Shown: piece by piece, positions 8,100 through 16,302 of the stretch | Layout of the letters: each line of letters starts with the position of its first letter | Position numbering within the stretch: the first letter of the stretch is position 1 | DNA from: JANNMJ01 sp031397815 | GTDB taxonomy: Bacteria; Bacteroidota; Bacteroidia; Cytophagales; Hymenobacteraceae | DNA: 37,053 bases | NCBI GenBank assembly: GCA_031397815.1 | Contig: JANNMJ010000002.1 | Coordinates: 1 to 37,053 of the forward strand | Direction: 5' to 3' | The notes under the pieces: generated by a model | What the model saw: the letters and a program-made list of their open reading frames with translations, nothing else | Told to the model about the DNA's origin: nothing | Databases searched by the model: none | Translations under genes and position numbers: made by a program

Positions 8100-8455
8100 G
8101 GCGGTTAGGGGGTTGATGTGGGGACGTGGGGCGATGTGGGGATGTGGACAGATTTGGGTCGATTTGAGTCGATGTGAGGGCGTAAGCAGATGCGGGTTCG
8201 GTGGACAGTGACGTTAGGAATCGAAACTTACGTCATCGGCGCGGAAAGCCCGTGGGTGGCGGAAACGTCGCACTTTCGTGGCGGCTTCGGGATGAGCTGC
8301 GCCGGTGGTTGAAAAAAACGGACAGTCATTCCATCCTTTTACATAGAAATTCCGTCATGCTGCCATTGGGGTTTTGTGCCCCGGCAATGGCTTTCGGAAG
8401 CATTTTCCCTTCCCCCCTCCCTCCCACTTCCCCTATCCCCCCCTCTTCCCTGCTG
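8100..8455. other. Divergent intergenic region, GATGTGG repeats and a hairpin
   Basis: This gap of about 356 bp separates the dioxygenase (-) from the SDR gene (+). At 8114-8178 it carries degenerate repeats of GATGTGGG/GATTTGGG. GATGTGGGGATGTGGA (8133-8148) recurs as its exact reverse complement at 22496-22511. A stem GCCATTG/CAATGGC (8362-8368 with 8385-8391, with GGG/CCC inside) precedes a pyrimidine tract at 8404-8450 that leads into the SDR ATG. No perfect TAnnTTTG was seen. Confidence 0.4.
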
Positions 8456-9253
8456 ATGAATCTTGACCTTACCGGCCGCACCGCCTTCGTTGGCGGCTCT
8501 ACGCAAGGCATCGGCCGCGCCGTTGCCATCGAGCTGGCTCAGCTCGGCGCACGGGTGGTGCTGGCCGCCCGCGATGAAACCCGCCTCCGCGATACCGCCC
8601 AAGGGCTGCCCTCCCCCACGGGAGCGCGCCATACGTGGCTCTCGGCCGATTTCGCGCACCCCGCCGCCCTCGCCGACGCATTGGATGAGCTGCTCGCCGA
8701 GCGGCTGCCGGAGCCGGTTGTGCATATCCTCGTCAACAATACAGGTGGCCCGGCAGGCGGCGCCCTCCTCAACGCCGACGCCGACGCCTTCCGCAGCACC
8801 TTCGATCAGCACCTGATCGTGAATCACCTCCTCGCGCAGCGGCTTGTGCCGGGGATGCGGGCGGCCGGTTACGGCCGCATCGTCAACATTATCAGCACGT
8901 CGGTGAAGGCGCCGCTTGCCAATCTGGGGGTGAGCAATACGGTGCGCGCCGCCGTGGCGAACTGGGCGAAAACCCTCGCCAACGAGCTGGCGCCCGCCGG
9001 GATTACCGTCAATAACGTGCTGCCCGGCGCCACGCGCACCGCGCGCCTCGAAGGCCTCATCAACGCCCGCGCCACCGCCACCGGGCGCCCCGCCGCCGAG
9101 CTGGAAGCCGAGATGCGCCGCGAGGTCCCCGCCGGACGGTTCGCGGAAGCGCACGAAATCGCCGCTGCCGTGGCGTTTCTTGCTTCCCCCGCCGCCGGTT
9201 ACATCACCGGCATCAACCTCCCCGTTGATGGCGGACGCCTGCCGGTGCTGTAA
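8456..9253 (+). CDS. SDR family oxidoreductase, FabG-like, with atypical active site
   Basis: A 265-residue NAD(P)-dependent dehydrogenase or reductase. The Rossmann glycine motif is GGSTQGIG (13-20), NNTGG (94-98) takes the place of NNAG, and the catalytic Ser is at about 147 (IISTS). The usual Tyr-x3-Lys is absent: the aligned positions read Ser160-Asn-Thr-Val-Arg164. From memory, a FabG-like SDR subgroup carries LSNxxR here, so this is probably a subgroup trait rather than decay. ATG at 8456 gives the normal N-terminus; the frame upstream to 8201 does not fit the family. SDR genes often accompany ACMSD and the dioxygenase in bacterial tryptophan-degradation clusters, so a role in that pathway is likely but unproven. 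Confidence 0.85.
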   Translation: MNLDLTGRTAFVGGSTQGIGRAVAIELAQLGARVVLAARDETRLRDTAQGLPSPTGARHTWLSADFAHPAALADALDELLAERLPEPVVHILVNNTGGPAGGALLNADADAFRSTFDQHLIVNHLLAQRLVPGMRAAGYGRIVNIISTSVKAPLANLGVSNTVRAAVANWAKTLANELAPAGITVNNVLPGATRTARLEGLINARATATGRPAAELEAEMRREVPAGRFAEAHEIAAAVAFLASPAAGYITGINLPVDGGRLPVL

Positions 9254-9280
9254 AACCCCCATTCCCCCCGCCCTTAACCG

Positions 9281-9570
9281 CGTGAATGCCTTGCACGAGC
9301 GCGTGAACGGCATTCATCAGGTTGTGGCGGTCATTCACGAGCGCGTGAATGGCCGCCACAATCGCGTGAAACCAATTCATCAGCGCGTGAACGCCGTGCA
9401 TCAGGTTGTGAATGCCTTTCATCGGCGCGTGAAAGCCATTCACGAGCGCGTGAACACCCTTCACAACTACGTGAAGCCTTTCATCAGCGCGTGAACGCCG
9501 TTCATCACTACGTGAAGCCCTTCATCAGCGCGTGAAGCCCTTCATAACTACGTGAAGCCCTTCATCAGCA
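9281..9570 (+). repeat. 14-copy tandem array of a 21/20-nt palindromic unit
   Basis: Units begin at 9281, 9302, 9323, 9344, 9365, 9386, 9407, 9428, 9449, 9470, 9490, 9511, 9531 and 9551. The first nine are exactly 21 nt, and the last five are 20, 21, 20, 20 and 20. The consensus is close to CGTGAAyGCCnTTCATCAGCG. Adjacent units form a dyad TTCA(n8)TGAA, extended to TTCACG/CGTGAA in some. In the plus frame the 21-nt part encodes a seven-residue repeat (RVNALHE, RVNGIHQ and so on), open from ATG 9228 to a stop at 9492-9494. The minus strand also encodes a heptad repeat. The 20-nt units break both frames. There are no spacers, so it is not a CRISPR. Confidence 0.9.
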
Positions 9571-9627
9571 CGCAGCAACGCCTCCTTACTCAAAGACAGC
9601 CCGGCCCGCCGTTTCTTTGTAGTCCCC

Positions 9628-10362
9628 ATGACAGACACTACTGCTGCCTTCCGCACGCTTTCTATCGTTATTCCGGCTTATAACGAAGGGCGCACCATTC
9701 ATTTGATTCTCGATCAGGTGAAAGCCGTGCGCTTATTGAATGATATTCAAAAGGAAGTCATCATCGTCAACGATTGCTCGAAAGACGATACTGAAGCGGC
9801 CGTGCAGCGCTACATCGCCGCGAATCCTGATCTGCCGATCAGCTACTATAAGCACGAAATCAATCAGGGGAAAGGCGCCGCGCTCCACACCGGCATCCGC
9901 CACGCGACCGGCGAGTACGTCATCATTCAGGATGCCGACCTGGAGTACGACCCCGAAGAGTATAACCTCCTCCTGAAGCCGATTCTGCGCGGCGTGGCCG
10001 ATGTGGTATTCGGGTCGCGCTTTATCGGCGGCAATGCGCATCGGATTTTATTCTTCTGGCATTCTATCGGCAATAAATGGCTCACGTTCCTCTCCAACGC
10101 GATGACGAACCTGAACCTCACCGATATGGAAACGTGCTACAAGCTCTTCCGGCGCGACATTATCCAAGGCCTTACCCTGACCGAAAAGCGGTTCGGGTTC
10201 GAGCCGGAAGTGACCGCCAAAGTCGCGCGGGTGCCGAATGTGCGCATTTACGAAGTCGGCATTTCCTATTACGGCCGCACGTATGAGGAAGGCAAGAAAA
10301 TCGGCTGGCGCGATGGTTTTCGGGCGATTTACTGCATCCTTAAGTTTCGTTTCGCCCGCTGA
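9628..10362 (+). CDS. GT2 polyprenyl-phosphate sugar synthase (DPM1-like)
   Basis: A 244-residue cytoplasmic family 2 glycosyltransferase. It has the DPM1-type N-terminus (LSIVIPAYNEG, 11-21), VNDCSKDDT (48-55), NQGKGAALHTGI (79-90) and the metal and nucleotide-sugar motif DADLEYDP with Asp102 and Asp104. It lacks a C-terminal membrane anchor, like the soluble dolichyl- or undecaprenyl-phosphate mannose synthases. Such enzymes make the lipid-linked sugar used by GT-C transferases, and the next gene is a GT-C type membrane protein whose ATG overlaps this TGA (TGATG). That overlap suggests translational coupling and a shared pathway. The sugar identity is not visible. Confidence 0.88.
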   Translation: MTDTTAAFRTLSIVIPAYNEGRTIHLILDQVKAVRLLNDIQKEVIIVNDCSKDDTEAAVQRYIAANPDLPISYYKHEINQGKGAALHTGIRHATGEYVIIQDADLEYDPEEYNLLLKPILRGVADVVFGSRFIGGNAHRILFFWHSIGNKWLTFLSNAMTNLNLTDMETCYKLFRRDIIQGLTLTEKRFGFEPEVTAKVARVPNVRIYEVGISYYGRTYEEGKKIGWRDGFRAIYCILKFRFAR

Positions 10363-11831
10363 TGCCCAATGCCCGCAACCGCTACTACCTGCTGGTACTC
10401 TTACTGAGCGTGGCGGCAGGGATTTGGTATGCCAATACCCGGCGCTTCGGCCACGACTGGGGCGACGATTTTTCGCAATACATCCACCACGCGCAGAATA
10501 TCGCGACTGGGCAGCCCTACAAGGCCATTGGTCATATACTTAACCCTGACTGCCAGATCAGTCCGGAAGTGTATCCGCCGCTGTTTCCGCTGCTGCTCGC
10601 GCCGGTCGTGACGGCGGTCGGGCCGTGGGATCTGGCGGCGCTTAAGCTCGTCGGCATCGGCTGCCTGATGGCCACCCTGCTGGTTTGGGGCTGGAGCCTG
10701 ACCCAGGAAGCCCGCGCCGAACAACTGCCCCCCACGGAGTGGCCCACTCACCTGCTGCCCCTGCTCGGTTTGCTGGCGGTTTGCCCCACAGTTTGGGAAT
10801 TGAAGGATAACGTACTCTCCGACGTGCCCTACCTGCTGATGCAGACCATCGCGCTCGCCGCCATCGGCGCGTTCCGCGGGCGGCGGGCGGCTACTACGGG
10901 GCGCCGTCTGGGGGCGGCCATCGGGCTGGGCGTTGCGCTGTGGCTGCCCTACGGCTGCCGCACGACGGGTTTTGTCCTAGTTGGCGCGTTTGCGCTCGAA
11001 ACCGTGTGGCGGCACCGCCGCAACCTGCTCGGCGCACGGCTGGAAGCGCTGGCGCTCGGCGTGACCGTGGCGCTGGTACTCTTGCAAGGCGTTTACCTCG
11101 ACTCGCACGATTCCGGCTACACCAAGCAGCTTCTCACGTATTTCAGCCTCGACCAGATAAAAACCAACGCCCTGCTGTACTGGAATCTGGCGATCCGGTA
11201 CTGGGGCGAGCAGCCCGGCCTCGGGAGCGACGGCTACCGGATTCTCGGCACGGCGGCGGCCCTGCTGGTGCTGCTAGGCTGGGTGCGGCGGTGGCGCGAA
11301 GGCGCCGTCCGGACGGAAGAAATCTACTTTCTGGGCTACCTGCTCATCGTTATTCTGTGGCCGATGCCGCAGGGCGAGCGCTTTTTATTGCCTCTGCTCC
11401 CGTTGGCGCTGCTCTACGGCTGGCGCGGCGCGCGGCACCTGCCGGGCGGCTGGGGGCAATACGTGCCGACCGCCATCGCCTCGGTGCTGCTGTTGACGGG
11501 CGTGAGCGCCATTGGTCGGGCCAAGCCGATTGCTTGGCAGATAGATACGGCCGATACGCACACCGTTTTTCGCTGGATTAAGTGGCAGCCCAGCGACATC
11601 GTGTTTCTCGCCCCCAAGCCCCGCGCGCTGAGCCTGTACACCGAGCATCGCGCGATGGCACCGTGCTCAGTCACCGATTCCGTGGTGATAAAGACGGCGC
11701 TCGCTTATTCCCACGCTCGCTATCTGCTGACCGGCCCCGATCCGAATCTTTACCTGCCGAAGACCGCCCGCGTCGTGCTGCAAACGCCGTCGTTATTGAT
11801 CATCGATTACCAAGCGCCGCCACCACGTTAA
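10362..11831 (+). CDS. GT-C type membrane glycosyltransferase
   Basis: A 489-residue polytopic membrane protein with about 10-12 hydrophobic segments. TM1 (LLVLLLSVAAGIWYA) is followed by an acidic first loop, HDWGDDFSQYIHHAQN, then YPPLFPLLLAPVV and a long membrane block. This is the usual plan of PMT/ArnT-like enzymes, with Asp residues in loop 1 as the likely catalytic or donor site. The start overlaps the stop of the GT2 gene, so the two are probably translated together, with the GT2 product supplying the polyprenyl-linked sugar. The C-terminal 90 residues look periplasmic. Exact substrate unknown. Confidence 0.72.
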   Translation: MPNARNRYYLLVLLLSVAAGIWYANTRRFGHDWGDDFSQYIHHAQNIATGQPYKAIGHILNPDCQISPEVYPPLFPLLLAPVVTAVGPWDLAALKLVGIGCLMATLLVWGWSLTQEARAEQLPPTEWPTHLLPLLGLLAVCPTVWELKDNVLSDVPYLLMQTIALAAIGAFRGRRAATTGRRLGAAIGLGVALWLPYGCRTTGFVLVGAFALETVWRHRRNLLGARLEALALGVTVALVLLQGVYLDSHDSGYTKQLLTYFSLDQIKTNALLYWNLAIRYWGEQPGLGSDGYRILGTAAALLVLLGWVRRWREGAVRTEEIYFLGYLLIVILWPMPQGERFLLPLLPLALLYGWRGARHLPGGWGQYVPTAIASVLLLTGVSAIGRAKPIAWQIDTADTHTVFRWIKWQPSDIVFLAPKPRALSLYTEHRAMAPCSVTDSVVIKTALAYSHARYLLTGPDPNLYLPKTARVVLQTPSLLIIDYQAPPPR

Positions 11832-11878
11832 GCGGCCGAAGCGTTCACTACCCTAGTCCCTCGAAAATTTTCCACCCC

Positions 11879-12448
11879 ATGCGCCCCCCCGTTCTTCTTC
11901 CGTTATCTTTTTTCCGCGTCGCCCTACCGTTGGCTCTTCTGATGAGTGCCGCGTGCAGCTCGTCCGACAAGGATACTTCGATCTCTGACAAAACGCTCCT
12001 CTATTCTGATTTTGAGCAACTCGACGGCTGGTGCCCCCCAAACCCTTCCCTCACCACCGATTTTGCTCATTCGGGGCGGTTTTCAATCAAGACAGCTCCT
12101 GATATCGAATACAGTCTCGCCTACATCAAAACCCTCGGCCTGATTTCGCCGAAGCGCATAAAGCGCGTCAAGCTGTCGGCGTGGGCGTATCTACCAGAGG
12201 CTTCTTCTGGCTCAGCCCGCCTTACCTTGGCCTTTGATGACCCGGCACAAGGCAACAAGCTCCTTCTGTCTGAAGCCATCGACCTCGGAGAGGCGGCACC
12301 AGAGCAAAATAAATGGCAGGAGGTGAGCAAGGAAATTACACTCCCTGACAACATCGAATTCACCCACGAGATGCGCATTTTCATATGGAAAAGCAGCGCC
12401 ACTACGCCCACCTACATCGATGATGTGCGGGTAGACGTGTTGGAGTAA
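11879..12448 (+). CDS. Lipoprotein with beta-sandwich (CBM-like) module
   Basis: A 189-residue predicted lipoprotein. The signal peptide ends at the lipobox MSAAC, followed by a Ser/Asp-rich tether (SSSDKDTS). The domain shows FEQLDGW, FAHSGRFSIKT, LSAWAYLPE, KWQEVSKEITLPDNI and a final TYIDDVRVDV. These match the lipoprotein at 4343-4885 landmark by landmark (FEQ, WAWLP, KWE, LPADL, TYLDD). The Asp-rich surface after the lipidated Cys may act as an export signal, as in Bacteroidota surface lipoproteins (inference). The ATG at 11879 follows a pyrimidine-rich stretch. The gene lies between two GT-C genes; function is unknown. Confidence 0.7.
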   Translation: MRPPVLLPLSFFRVALPLALLMSAACSSSDKDTSISDKTLLYSDFEQLDGWCPPNPSLTTDFAHSGRFSIKTAPDIEYSLAYIKTLGLISPKRIKRVKLSAWAYLPEASSGSARLTLAFDDPAQGNKLLLSEAIDLGEAAPEQNKWQEVSKEITLPDNIEFTHEMRIFIWKSSATTPTYIDDVRVDVLE

Positions 12449-12530
12449 AGGATGAGGCTAACTGCTTTCGGTCGATTCTTTCACTTCTCATTTCCTCTCC
12501 TATCACACCTCTCTCTCCCATCCGCTCCCG

Positions 12531-12588
12531 TAAGGGTGCGCCGGTCGGCGCCTCCCGGACGCTCTTCAACCGCCAGCGGGCGGGGTGG
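12531..12588 (+). repeat. REP-like pair of GC hairpins before a GTG start
   Basis: GCGCC-GGTC-GGCGC (about 12538-12551) is followed by CGCTCTTCAACCGC and a second stem with an AGC loop (CCGCC-AGC-GGGCGG). It runs directly into the GTG start of the next gene. The paired GC hairpins look like a REP-type element; copy number elsewhere is unknown. Confidence 0.35.
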
Positions 12589-14949
12589 GTGGCGACTACG
12601 GTACTCGCTGCCCTCCTGACAGCCTCACTCTTCGGGCCACTGCTGTGGAATCCCGGCGAGTACTCGCTGCCGAGCTACGGCGAGACGGCGAAGAATATGT
12701 ACTCGTTCGTGTGGTTCGTGCTGCACGATTCGGGCACGCATTTCACGGGGATGAATTACCCGTTCGGCGAGCACATCAACTTTCCGGATGCGCAGCCGCT
12801 GCTGGCGTGGGTGGTGCAGGGATTGATGGGGATCGGGTTGGTGCCGACGACCGGCATCGTGGCGCTGGGGTGCCTGAACTGGGCGCTGGCTATCGGGGTG
12901 GCCGCCACGCCGCCCGTGTTATATGCGATTTTGCGCCGTGCCGCCGTACCGGTCTGGTGGGCCGTAGCGGCGGCGCTGCTGATTACGTTTCAATCGCCGC
13001 AAATCGACCGGCTGGCAGCGCACATGGCGCTATCGTATCCGGTGGTGGTGCCGGGGCTGTGGCTTCTCACGATCCGTCTCATAGAGCGCCCCAACTGGCG
13101 GCGCGGGCTGGCGCTGGCGCTCGGTATCATCGCCGCATCGCTTCTCACGAGCTACTACCTGATGTGCGGGCTGCTGCTTGCCGGCGGCTACGCGCTGATC
13201 AGTGTGGGGGCGGCGATGGTAGCGCGTCGTTCGTCGCCTAAAAAGACCTTGAAACCAGCGCTGCTTACGGCCGCCTGGTTACTGGGCGCGGCGGGGCTGG
13301 CGCTACTCACCACGCTCATCTGGCTCAAGCTCACCGACCCCGCCGCCGCCGAGCGCACCTCTGACCCTTACGGCTTCTTCGTGTACATCAGCTCCTGGGG
13401 CGGAGTGCTGGCGCCATCCTGGGAGCCTCTTTTCACTACCTGGAACGCCGTGGTGCACCACCGGGCGCCCGATTACGAGGGACGCGCTTACATCGGTATC
13501 GTGCCGGTGGCGGTGCTGTTTCTGATGATCTGGCAGGGCGGCAGCTACTTACTACGGCGCAATAACCGGCGCCCTTTCCGGCTGATCTGGCCGGTGGCGC
13601 CGGGGTTTTTGCGGCTAGGGCTTTGGGTGGCTTTTCTAACGCTGTTCTTCTCGATGGCGTACCCTTTCCGGTGGAACCTGACGGCCCTGCTCGAACTAGT
13701 GCCGCCGCTCAAGCAGCTGCGCGCACTGGGGCGGTTTGCGTGGCTGTTCTATTACCTCATTACCGTGTACGCGGCGTGGTATCTCGGGCGCTTGGGCCGT
13801 TACCTCGCGTGGCACCGCGCCGCTGGTTTTGGCCATACGCTCCTGCTGGTTGTGGGCTTGGTGTGGGGGCTGGATGCGCTGGTGACTTCGCGGCGTTTCA
13901 GCATCTTCCTCCGTTTACCACCGCGCGCCGCCGAATTTGCCGGTACCGCCGATTCTTACGTCGGGTATCTGGCGCAAGGCAAGCATTACACGACCGATTT
14001 TCAAGCGCTCCTGCCGCTACCTTATTTCAGCTCTGGAAGCGAAAAGTGGGGGATGAGCTCCGTCGGCGGCAGTGAGCACGAAGTCTTTCGAGCCTCCATC
14101 CAGACCGATCTGCCGATTGCCGCCACGATGATGAGCCGCACGAGCATCCGCCAAACCGCCGCCCTCGTGACGATGGTGGCGTCGCCGCTCATCGCCCGCG
14201 ATTCACTCCTGACCCGGCGCCTCTCCGCCAAGCCTTTTCTGCTGATGGTGTTACCGAACGTGCCGCTCGCGCCGAACGAGGCGCGACTAGTGCGGTTGGC
14301 GAAACCCCTGTTCGGCAACGCCCGCATCTTGCTCTACGAGCTGCCCGCGGCGGCCTTATGCGCCGATGAGCGCGCCGCCGCACTCGCCGATACCGCGCTG
14401 CGTACGCCCCTGAGCGCAACGGCAGCAGTTAGCGGCTTACAACACCCCATTATTCAGCAAGACCTGACCGGCGCCCAAAGCGTCAAAGGCGCTGAAGGCC
14501 GCAGCCAATCGGGGGCACGGGAGCTGCCGTATAAAATCTTCCTGCCCGGAGAGACCGCGCTGCCCCTCGTCATCTATGACGGCCCGCTGCCCGGCCCCGC
14601 CGATACGCTGCAATACGAAACCAGTGTCTGGTTCAACCTCACCACACGCCGGGCGCTGCCGTGGCTGCACACGCAACAGTTTGATGCGCAAGGCCAACGC
14701 CTGAGCGATAATGAAACGCCGCTCCACGGCTCTTTCGATGTGCAGGGCAAATGGGTGCGCGGCGCCAACCGCTGGACACGCCACCCCGCCGCCACCCGCC
14801 TACTGATCTTCGCCGACGGCGAAGACATTGTGGCCGACGACCTGCTCGTGCGCCCCCTCCCGACGCACGTATGGGGCAAAACTGCCACCGGCCTTACCAC
14901 CCTCGACGGCTTTGGGCTTGACGGAATGCCCGGTCGGCGCGGCTGGTAA
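12589..14949 (+). CDS. Large polytopic membrane protein, GT-C-like, with C-terminal periplasmic domain
   Basis: A 786-residue protein whose N-terminal two thirds contain about 11-12 transmembrane helices and whose C-terminal third (from about 430) is soluble. Loop 1 carries SLPSYGETAKNMYSFVWF with acidic residues as in GT-C enzymes, and HFTGMNYPFGEHINFPD follows. The tail ends in a beta-rich part with TRLLIFADGEDIVADDLLV, which resembles, more weakly, the YLDDV ending of the neighbouring lipoproteins. The frame upstream of the GTG at 12589 is open to 12424 but has no ATG, GTG or TTG, so this is the earliest usual start. The true start may need experimental checking. Probable role in surface glycan assembly. 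Confidence 0.6.
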   Translation: MATTVLAALLTASLFGPLLWNPGEYSLPSYGETAKNMYSFVWFVLHDSGTHFTGMNYPFGEHINFPDAQPLLAWVVQGLMGIGLVPTTGIVALGCLNWALAIGVAATPPVLYAILRRAAVPVWWAVAAALLITFQSPQIDRLAAHMALSYPVVVPGLWLLTIRLIERPNWRRGLALALGIIAASLLTSYYLMCGLLLAGGYALISVGAAMVARRSSPKKTLKPALLTAAWLLGAAGLALLTTLIWLKLTDPAAAERTSDPYGFFVYISSWGGVLAPSWEPLFTTWNAVVHHRAPDYEGRAYIGIVPVAVLFLMIWQGGSYLLRRNNRRPFRLIWPVAPGFLRLGLWVAFLTLFFSMAYPFRWNLTALLELVPPLKQLRALGRFAWLFYYLITVYAAWYLGRLGRYLAWHRAAGFGHTLLLVVGLVWGLDALVTSRRFSIFLRLPPRAAEFAGTADSYVGYLAQGKHYTTDFQALLPLPYFSSGSEKWGMSSVGGSEHEVFRASIQTDLPIAATMMSRTSIRQTAALVTMVASPLIARDSLLTRRLSAKPFLLMVLPNVPLAPNEARLVRLAKPLFGNARILLYELPAAALCADERAAALADTALRTPLSATAAVSGLQHPIIQQDLTGAQSVKGAEGRSQSGARELPYKIFLPGETALPLVIYDGPLPGPADTLQYETSVWFNLTTRRALPWLHTQQFDAQGQRLSDNETPLHGSFDVQGKWVRGANRWTRHPAATRLLIFADGEDIVADDLLVRPLPTHVWGKTATGLTTLDGFGLDGMPGRRGW

Positions 14950-14977
14950 GGCCGTACTTTTACGTGATACTACGCAA

Positions 14978-14999
14978 CGCGCCGATTGAGCGCGCTTTT
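14978..14999 (+). terminator. Weak hairpin plus T-tract
   Basis: CGCGC-CGATTGA-GCGCG followed by CTTTT lies 28 bp after the stop of the 786-residue membrane protein and before the acyltransferase gene. The stem is only 5 bp, so function is uncertain. Confidence 0.25.
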
Positions 15000-15028
15000 C
15001 GGGTTCTTCGGGTTCCCATCCAGATCAC

Positions 15029-16231
15029 ATGTTTTTCTCACGCACTAAGGCGGCCGGTGAGCTTCCGGCTGGTCCTGTTCCCTACTTCGCCTCGTTGGAT
15101 GTGATCCGCTTTACGGCGGCCACGATGGTGCTCGTCACGCACTCCTACGAACACTGGACGGATGTTCCCGGCATTCAGGCGTTCATTCTTGATGGAGCCG
15201 GGCAGCCGTTATGGTGGGCGGAAAAGCTGCGGCGCGTAGTCGACAATTTCCGCTACGGAGTCGACTTATTTTTCCTCCTGAGCGGCTTTCTGATTACCTA
15301 CCTGCTCCTCGCCGAGCGGGCGCGGTTCGGACGAATCGACCTGGGCTCGTTCTACATGCGGCGGGTGCTGCGTATTTGGCCCTTGTACTACATCTGCGTT
15401 GCATTGGCGCCGGTGCTGCACCATTACTATCAAGAGCCGGTTCCGAATCTCTGGCAGTTCGTGACTTTCCTCGGCAACTTCGAGCTGATGCGCCACGGCT
15501 GGTCATCCACCGCGCTCAACCACCTCTGGTCGATCTGCATCGAGGAGCATTTTTACCTCGTCTGGCCCCTGTTGGTGTGGCTGGTGCCCGTGCGGCGCCT
15601 CCCGACGCTCTTCGGGCTGGTCATCGTCACGAGCATCGCGGCGCGCTTGTACTACTTCTGGTTCGTGCCGGACTACTACATGGCGCTCTACCTCAACACG
15701 TTTTGCCGGTGGGATATCCTCGCCGTCGGCTCGCTGTTCGCCTACGGTGCATTCTACCAATCCATTCGCCTAAACGTCCCCCGCGCTGCCCGCGTGCTGA
15801 TTTACGTGGTCGGCGCGCTGCTTTTCGCCACCGACGTATACGGCGAGTGGAACTCCGTCTTCACCATCGTCGTCAAGAAATACATCTACGCGGTGATCGC
15901 GGCGTTCGCGCTCGGTCATATGATCTATGCCCCGGATACGCTCGTGAAGTGGCGCCGCCAAACGATTTTCCACTATTTCGGCAAGGTTTCGTACGGCATC
16001 TATATGTACCACGGCTTCGTGATTCTGCTCCTCGTGCGGCAGTTTCCGTGGTTTCACGACCGTTTCTTCATCGGTTGGGTGGTCATTTTCACCCTTTCGG
16101 CGTCCATCGTCTCCTATGAGCTGATCGAGAAGCCGATTTTGAGGCTCAAGAAGAAGTTCGACGCTTTCCGACCAAACCGGAAGCTGACAACTGCTGCTCC
16201 CGAGCCAGCAACAGAGGTCGTAAGCTCCTAG
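15029..16231 (+). CDS. Acyltransferase 3 family membrane protein (OafA/YrhL-like)
   Basis: A 400-residue integral membrane O-acyltransferase of the type that acetylates or otherwise acylates cell-surface polysaccharide. Family landmarks are ASLDVIRFTAATMVLVTHSYE in TM1 with the conserved His, then YGVDLFFLLSGFLITYLLL, FYMRRVLRIWPLYYI and LNHLWSICIEEHFYLVWPLL. About ten helices are visible, and the C-terminal tail (RLKKKFDAFRP) is basic and probably cytoplasmic. No SGNH domain is fused. Position at the end of the glycan cluster fits decoration of the glycan built by the neighbours. ATG at 15029 is well supported by the family start. Confidence 0.88.
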   Translation: MFFSRTKAAGELPAGPVPYFASLDVIRFTAATMVLVTHSYEHWTDVPGIQAFILDGAGQPLWWAEKLRRVVDNFRYGVDLFFLLSGFLITYLLLAERARFGRIDLGSFYMRRVLRIWPLYYICVALAPVLHHYYQEPVPNLWQFVTFLGNFELMRHGWSSTALNHLWSICIEEHFYLVWPLLVWLVPVRRLPTLFGLVIVTSIAARLYYFWFVPDYYMALYLNTFCRWDILAVGSLFAYGAFYQSIRLNVPRAARVLIYVVGALLFATDVYGEWNSVFTIVVKKYIYAVIAAFALGHMIYAPDTLVKWRRQTIFHYFGKVSYGIYMYHGFVILLLVRQFPWFHDRFFIGWVVIFTLSASIVSYELIEKPILRLKKKFDAFRPNRKLTTAAPEPATEVVSS

Positions 16232-16302
16232 ATGAGTTCGGGCCAAAACCGGCCGAGCTTGTAGCTCTCAAAGCCACTTAGGCGCTTTGAAAACACCCCT
16301 GA

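Noticed and set aside
9281..9570. CRISPR array
   Set aside because: The repeats are contiguous with no unique spacers, the unit is only 20-21 nt, and no cas gene is present.
16268..16290. Bidirectional terminator between the acyltransferase and the convergent membrane protein
   Set aside because: TCAAAG/CTTTGA with inner CC/GG pairs forms a bulged stem, but no T-tract follows on either strand, so it is too weak to annotate.
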